Assembly (NCBI GenBank): GCA_003165615.1
Contig: PLWR01000117.1
Coordinates: 1 to 10,210, forward strand
DNA: 10,210 nt
From: Acidobacteriota bacterium
GTDB taxonomy: Bacteria; Acidobacteriota; Terriglobia; UBA7540
Direction: 5' to 3'
Shown here: in pieces, positions 6,966 to 10,210 of the stretch
Layout of the letters: each line of letters opens with the position of its first letter
Numbering within the stretch: the stretch's first letter is position 1
Position numbers and translations under genes: made by a program
The notes under the pieces: generated by a model
The model's database searches: none
Seen by the model: only the letters and a program-made list of their open reading frames with translations
What the model was told of the DNA's origin: nothing

Positions 6966-7647
6966 CAAAAGACCCCCGAGAAGCCATTTCAAATTCTGTT
7001 TCCCTCGTCCGGTTGTTGCGTCTGTCTCCGTTGCTGTGCACCAATAATGTGCGCAGACGACGAAGCGCACGGTAATAATGATGCCTTACGTTTCCCAGGG
7101 ATTCACCTGTCCTCACGGCAATATCTTTGAGCGGCATATCCTCGAAGTACGCCATTTGCAGAACGCTCTTCTGGGAATGATTCAGGCTCTCCAGACTCTC
7201 CCGCACCAGGCAACGGACTTCAGGAAAAGACAGCACTCCCAGCGCGGCATCCATGACTGGGGTTTCTGCTGAATGGGGCGGGCGGCGTCCTTGTTCATCT
7301 CGGGCGTAGAAGCCCCGCACCTTGAGGTACTCACGCCGATTCATGCTGCGGTGATACGCGTACTGGAGTAGCCATACCTTCGCGCTGCCGCGCGAGGCCT
7401 CGAATTGTCCCGCCACCCGGTAAATTTCCAGGAAGATGGATTGCATTACATCCTCGGCCTCGGCTGGATTATGGAGAATCTTGAACGCCACGCTCAAAAT
7501 AAGCCGGTGGTAGCGATCGAAGAGGACGGCGAGTGCATCGTTGTGCCCGGCTCGGAGATGCGCGATCAGTTCCGGGTCAGCCAACTTACTCAACTGCTCG
7601 AAGGCAAGCCCGCACGGTTCCTTAGGTCGCCCGTTGACAAGATCCAT
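6952..7647 (-). CDS. ECF-type RNA polymerase sigma factor
   Basis: A 231-residue sigma-70-family factor of the small extracytoplasmic-function type. The chosen start is the ATG at 7645-7647, with AAGGA 7 nt upstream. The frame stays open to 7758, but those 37 extra codons are not family-like. Region 2 is at about residues 36-105 (LFDRYHRLILSVAFKIL, AEDVMQSIFLEIYR, VWLLQYAYHRSMNRR). A variable linker follows, then region 4 at about 146-202 with its helix-turn-helix: LNHSQKSVLQMAYFEDM, LKDIAVRTGESLGNVRHHYYRALRRLR. Regions 3 and 1.1 are absent, as expected for ECF factors. The C-terminal tail (204-231) is basic, then acidic. Overlap with the anti-sigma gene makes this a classic sigma/anti-sigma operon, which commonly controls its own promoter. 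The regulon is unknown; the receptor gene downstream is an obvious candidate. Confidence 0.93.
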   Translation of the reverse strand: MDLVNGRPKEPCGLAFEQLSKLADPELIAHLRAGHNDALAVLFDRYHRLILSVAFKILHNPAEAEDVMQSIFLEIYRVAGQFEASRGSAKVWLLQYAYHRSMNRREYLKVRGFYARDEQGRRPPHSAETPVMDAALGVLSFPEVRCLVRESLESLNHSQKSVLQMAYFEDMPLKDIAVRTGESLGNVRHHYYRALRRLRTLLVHSNGDRRNNRTRETEFEMASRGSFDVET

Positions 7648-7698
7648 AAAGGTGTCCTTAGACGCTCCTCCTAATACTCCCGAGGACCTGTAAGACGC

Positions 7699-7736
7699 CC
7701 CATCGCTTAGAGTCGTCACGATGGGAAGGTATACCA
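7699..7736 (-). promoter_or_regulatory. Candidate promoter and leader hairpin of the sigma/anti-sigma operon
   Basis: On the minus strand TGGTATACC (7728-7736) looks like an extended -10 element (TG-N-TATACC). No good -35 is seen at 16-18 nt. Transcription from it would begin near 7721, giving a leader of about 70 nt. The perfect 7-bp inverted repeat CCCATCG/CGATGGG (7699-7705 with 7719-7725) would then lie at the very 5' end of the RNA, or could serve as an operator. An AGGAGG (7667-7672) lies too far from the chosen start to be its ribosome site. Confidence 0.3.
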
Positions 7737-7999
7737 CACTTGTGCAGGAATGACGCATACGTCGATCGAATTATTTTTTGTTATGGCCTGGTACATCATT
7801 GGAATCTGAAGGGCATACTTTCTTGTCCCCAGCAGGCTGCCCGACTTGGGAATAAGAACTTGCCTCGGCGCAGCCGTGCCCGACGCCAGAAATCCACGTC
7901 TGGTACCCAGTACACCCGCTCAGGGACTTTGCCATGGACGGCGGCCAGATTGCGCTCGCGGCGGGTCACAAATTTTCTTCATTCCAGGGACGGATGTAG
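7737..7999. other. Divergent intergenic region between sigma factor and transporter
   Basis: This gap separates the minus-strand sigma operon from the plus-strand transporter. It has an AT-rich patch (7768-7783, including T7) that could act as an upstream element, and small inverted repeats CCAGA/TCTGG (7886-7890 with 7899-7903) and CTGG-TAC-CCAG (7900-7910). No gene, tRNA or recognisable mobile element is seen. A 94-codon plus-strand open frame that covers it runs into the transporter in the wrong frame and is not supported. Confidence 0.5.
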
Positions 8000-8005
8000 T
8001 ATAAA
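8000..8005 (+). promoter_or_regulatory. Candidate -10 box TATAAA, 11 nt before the transporter ATG
   Basis: TATAAA matches the sigma-70 -10 consensus at five of six bases. The best -35 at 16 nt is TTCATT (7978-7983), which is weak. Initiation about 7 nt downstream would place the RNA start near 8012, only some 5 nt before the ATG at 8017, so the message would be almost leaderless. This agrees with the absence of a Shine-Dalgarno before that ATG. It is an inference from spacing only. Confidence 0.35.
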
Positions 8006-8219
8006 GCCACTGTCACATGTCTAATAAACCCGCTTGGCAAGACTCTTTTCGCCGGTCGATTGTCCTGCTCCTGTTTGCGGGTTCGATGTTCAACTACGTG
8101 GAACGCTCGGTACTGAGCGTGGTCATGCCCGCGGTGCGGCGGGACCTCTCCCTGACGAATCGGGATTACGGACTGGCCATTCACGCGTTTCTGGTGATGT
8201 ATGGCCTCTTCTACATCCT

Positions 8220-8227
8220 GGGGGGGG
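8220..8227 (+). repeat. G8 homopolymer at first frame break
   Basis: Eight G follow CTACATCCT. With seven G the frame reads L-G-G-R-I-A-D-R, the conserved motif A; with eight it turns into G-G-A-D-C-G-S and loses the transporter. The break therefore maps to this run with single-base confidence. Confidence 0.85.
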
Positions 8228-9074
8228 CGGATTGCGGATCGCCTGGGATACCGCCGTACATTTACGCTGGCGGTAATTGTGTGGTCGTTCGCCACCATGG
8301 CCCAATCGTTTGTGCAAGGGCTGCGCAGTTTGTTTTTTTGCCAAGCCATATTGGGAATCGGAGAAGGCATCTACTATCCTGCCGCCATGCGCGGCGCGGC
8401 CGAGTTGTATCCCCCTGCCAGCCGCGCCAGGGCCGTGGGAGCAATCCTCTCGGCAATCAGCCTGGGGATGGTGGTCACGCCTCCACTGGTGGCCTGGACA
8501 ACCCTCCATACCGGATGGCGGCTCACCTTCCTGCTGGTCGGCGCGCTCGGCTTCGTGCTGCTTCCTCCTTGGCTTTGGTTGCATCGGCAAGGCCAGGGTA
8601 CGGAAGGTACACCCGGCTCTGTGCCGGTGGAGGGATATGATCCCGCCGCGGGTGTTTCCAGCGCAGATGTTACGCTGGGCGAAGTCCTGAGGACTCGGAA
8701 GTACTGGCTCGTAGTCGCGGCACGGGGGTGCTCAGATGTCGCCTGGTTTTTCTATCTGTTTTGGATTCCCGCCTACTTTCAGGATGTCCGAGGGCTCTCA
8801 CTCGCCCGCGTGGGCAAACTGCTCTGGATACCTTACTTTTGCTCTTTCCTCGGAGCTTTTGCCGGGGCCGCCGCGAGCGGCGCCCTGATCCGCAAAGGCT
8901 GGGGCGTGAGTCGCAGCCGCAAGACCGTCCTGCTGGCTGCCGCCTTCCTCGCCGCCTTCAGTGCCTCGGCCGGTTTTGCGCCACTCACAACCTTGGCCTT
9001 GGCGCTGGTGAGCCTGGCGCTCTTTTCCCATCAAACCTGGTCGACCAATATTCACACCGCCATCACGGAGATTT

Positions 9075-9083
9075 CCCCCCCCC
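9075..9083 (+). repeat. C9 homopolymer at second frame break
   Basis: Nine C follow GAGATTT. With eight C the frame reads E-I-S-P-P-K-H-V-A-I-L-Y-G and continues to the stop at 9309. With nine it reads I-S-P-P-Q-A-C-G and ends at 9172 in unrelated sequence. Confidence 0.85.
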
Positions 9084-9353
9084 AAGCATGTGGCGATCCT
9101 TTATGGAATAAGTGGAGCCGGCGGGACTTTTGTTGGCGCTGGGGCACAACTCGTCATTGGGCGTCTCATTGACCTGCACGGGTACAAACCGGCTTTTGTG
9201 GGGGCAGGGGGAATGTATGTTCTGGCCGCGGCCTTACTCGTCAGCGCCGGCGTGCTTGAACCCATTCGGCGGAAGGTGATTGGGCTTTCCCCATCGTCCC
9301 CGGTTTCCTGATCGGGAGCAGGTTCCGCTTGCCGCGGCAGCGCACGGTGCCTG

Positions 9354-9402
9354 CCGGCGCATGCAGCAACTCCCGTTGAGGGAGTCAGTCGTGCAGCGCC
9401 GG
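9354..9402. terminator. Large hairpin in the convergent gap, possible two-way terminator
   Basis: CCGGCGC (9354-9360) pairs with GCGCCGG (9396-9402), then TGCA (9362-9365) with TGCA (9392-9395), and after an internal loop ACTCCC (9369-9374) with GGGAGT (9380-9385) around GTTGA. It stands 42 nt past the transporter stop and 29 nt past the end of the gene facing it, the expected place for a shared terminator. Neither side has a T tract, so intrinsic termination is uncertain. Confidence 0.5.
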
Positions 9403-9431
9403 TGGCTACTCCTTGTCGTCAGGATTTGGGG

Positions 9432-10210
9432 TTAAGCGGTCGTGGTGCGTGTGATCGCCGCTGAATTCGTCCACACCTCGGGCTTGATCTGCATTCCCAG
9501 GCCTGGCAATTCCGGAGCCCGGATCTTGCCATCGTGGGGAACCAATGGGTTTTCCAGCATGGCAGGCCAGGTGGTTTCGTAGAAGACCTGGCAACTCTCT
9601 TGGATGGCGAGGTTGGTAAGGGCGGTGGTGAGATGGGTGGTGGCGTAAAAAAGCAAGGGCCCTCCCGCCGTGTGCGGCGCCACGGGGAGTTCAAAGGCCT
9701 CTGCCAGGGTCGAAATCTTCTTTGCCTCGCTGAGCCCGCCGCACCAGGTCACATCGAACATCACGTACTTCGCGGCCCGCGCTTCCAGCATTTGCAGGAA
9801 TTCCATGCGTCCCGCCATGCGTTCGCTGATGGTGAGGGGATTGGAAGTGGAATCGGCCAAGATCCGGTATTCCGAGAAATTGCCGGGGAGGAGCATGTCT
9901 TCAAGCCACATGGGCCGATAGGGCTCAAGGGCTTTGGCAATTCGCACCGCCGAAGTCAGGTCCCAACAACTGTGAAATTCCATCAGAATTTCAATGTCGT
10001 TTCCGAAAGTGTCGCGCAGTTTGCGCACCGGAGCCAAGCCTTCCTCGATGTCGGCGGGGGTAATGAATTCATGCTGGTTGCGGATTGCCGCTCGGTCGAA
10101 GGGCCATATCTTGATGGCTTTTACGCCATAGCGATCGATCAACTCATGCATGATCTTTTCCGGCTCTTTGTTAAAGTCGTAGCGATGGCCGAAGCAGGTG
10201 TTGTAGAGGC
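9432..10210 (-). CDS. Enolase-superfamily enzyme (mandelate racemase / sugar-acid dehydratase type), 5' end outside window
   Basis: The frame is open from the right edge to TAA at 9432-9434, about 259 visible codons. An internal Met at 10149-10151 is not the start, because the family-like sequence continues upstream (LYNTCFGHRYDF). The visible part is the C-terminal TIM barrel. Counting from that internal Met, the general-base Lys is probably K14 (VKAIKIWPFD) and the metal ligands are E58 (ILMEFHSCWD), E84 (MWLEDMLLPG) and E110 (LTISERM). The His-Asp dyad is D133 (FDVTWCGGLSEAKKI) with H160 (VAPHTAGGP). The dyad places it in the mandelate racemase group. The E-F-H at 58-60 lines up with the D-F-H of D-galactonate dehydratase, whose His is a general acid, so dehydration of an acidic sugar is a reasonable guess. 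Glu rather than Asp as first ligand is less common. Substrate is unknown. The facing transporter fits uptake of such a substrate. Confidence 0.9.
   Translation of the reverse strand, partial: LYNTCFGHRYDFNKEPEKIMHELIDRYGVKAIKIWPFDRAAIRNQHEFITPADIEEGLAPVRKLRDTFGNDIEILMEFHSCWDLTSAVRIAKALEPYRPMWLEDMLLPGNFSEYRILADSTSNPLTISERMAGRMEFLQMLEARAAKYVMFDVTWCGGLSEAKKISTLAEAFELPVAPHTAGGPLLFYATTHLTTALTNLAIQESCQVFYETTWPAMLENPLVPHDGKIRAPELPGLGMQIKPEVWTNSAAITRTTTA

Larger units (their letters stand above)
8017..9311 (+). pseudogene. MFS transporter (organic/sugar-acid type), frame broken twice at homopolymers
   Basis: Removing one base at each of two homopolymers restores a single 430-residue, 12-helix major facilitator protein. 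Segment one runs from 8017 to the G8 run (8220-8227), segment two from there to the C9 run (9075-9083), and segment three to the stop at 9309-9311. Each break needs one base fewer. Joined, residues 66-80 read FYILGGRIADRLGYR, the canonical MFS motif A between helices 2 and 3. The second junction reads EISPPKHVAILYGISGAGG, as in intact relatives. Other family marks are FNYVERSVLSVVMP after helix 1 (most relatives have Asp, not Glu, before Arg), GIGEGIYYPA in helix 4 and GWRLTFL before helix 6. These suggest the anion:cation symporter group that imports hexuronates, galactonate or glucarate. No Shine-Dalgarno precedes 8017. Either the gene is inactive or phase-variable, or the base counts are wrong; amino-acid conservation in all three segments argues against old decay. 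Confidence 0.85.

Noticed and set aside
9354..9402. attC-like integron recombination site
   Set aside because: The hairpin contains CAAC and GTTG-like bases, but the paired R/L boxes and extrahelical bases of attC are missing, and there is no cassette or integrase context.

Overview
The window reads like an accessory stretch of an acidobacterial chromosome (Acidobacteriota, probably a Bryobacter/Solibacter- or Terriglobales-like lineage). This is an inference from gene types: a very long Oar-like TonB-dependent receptor with an N-terminal carboxypeptidase-regulatory domain, an ECF sigma factor overlapping a zinc-finger anti-sigma gene, a hypothetical protein with an N-terminal RKN..S.GP.T..GK..HGF block, and intergenic DNA full of short-period repeats. 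No taxonomic marker gene is present.

Layout from left to right: (a) 1-953, minus strand, the first 317 residues of a hypothetical protein whose 3' end lies outside the window. (b) 954-1925, nearly 1 kb without a gene, built of repeats: a 7-bp-period array (GGGANTC) directly upstream of the hypothetical gene, a separate 13-bp-period array around TTGTCCAGACAAA, then a run of GC-rich palindromes and hairpins. (c) 1926-7647, minus strand: an ECF sigma factor gene, a membrane anti-sigma gene overlapping it by 14 nt, and after about 210 nt the TonB-dependent receptor gene. (d) 7648-8016, a divergent intergenic region with candidate promoters in both directions. (e) 8017-9311, plus strand, an MFS transporter of the organic/sugar-acid (ACS-like) type whose reading frame is broken twice, each time by one extra base in a G8 or C9 homopolymer. 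(f) 9312-9431, a convergent intergenic region holding a large hairpin. (g) 9432-10210, minus strand, the C-terminal part of an enolase-superfamily enzyme of the mandelate racemase/sugar-acid dehydratase type; its 5' end lies outside the window.

How the genes may work together: sigma and anti-sigma form a translationally coupled signalling pair, and the receptor just downstream on the same strand is a plausible member of the same regulon. The transporter and the enolase-superfamily enzyme face each other tail to tail, so they are not an operon, but both fit uptake and catabolism of an acidic sugar. The least ordinary parts are the 13-bp array with internal dyad symmetry and the doubly homopolymer-interrupted transporter. 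I see no clear new defence or mobile system.
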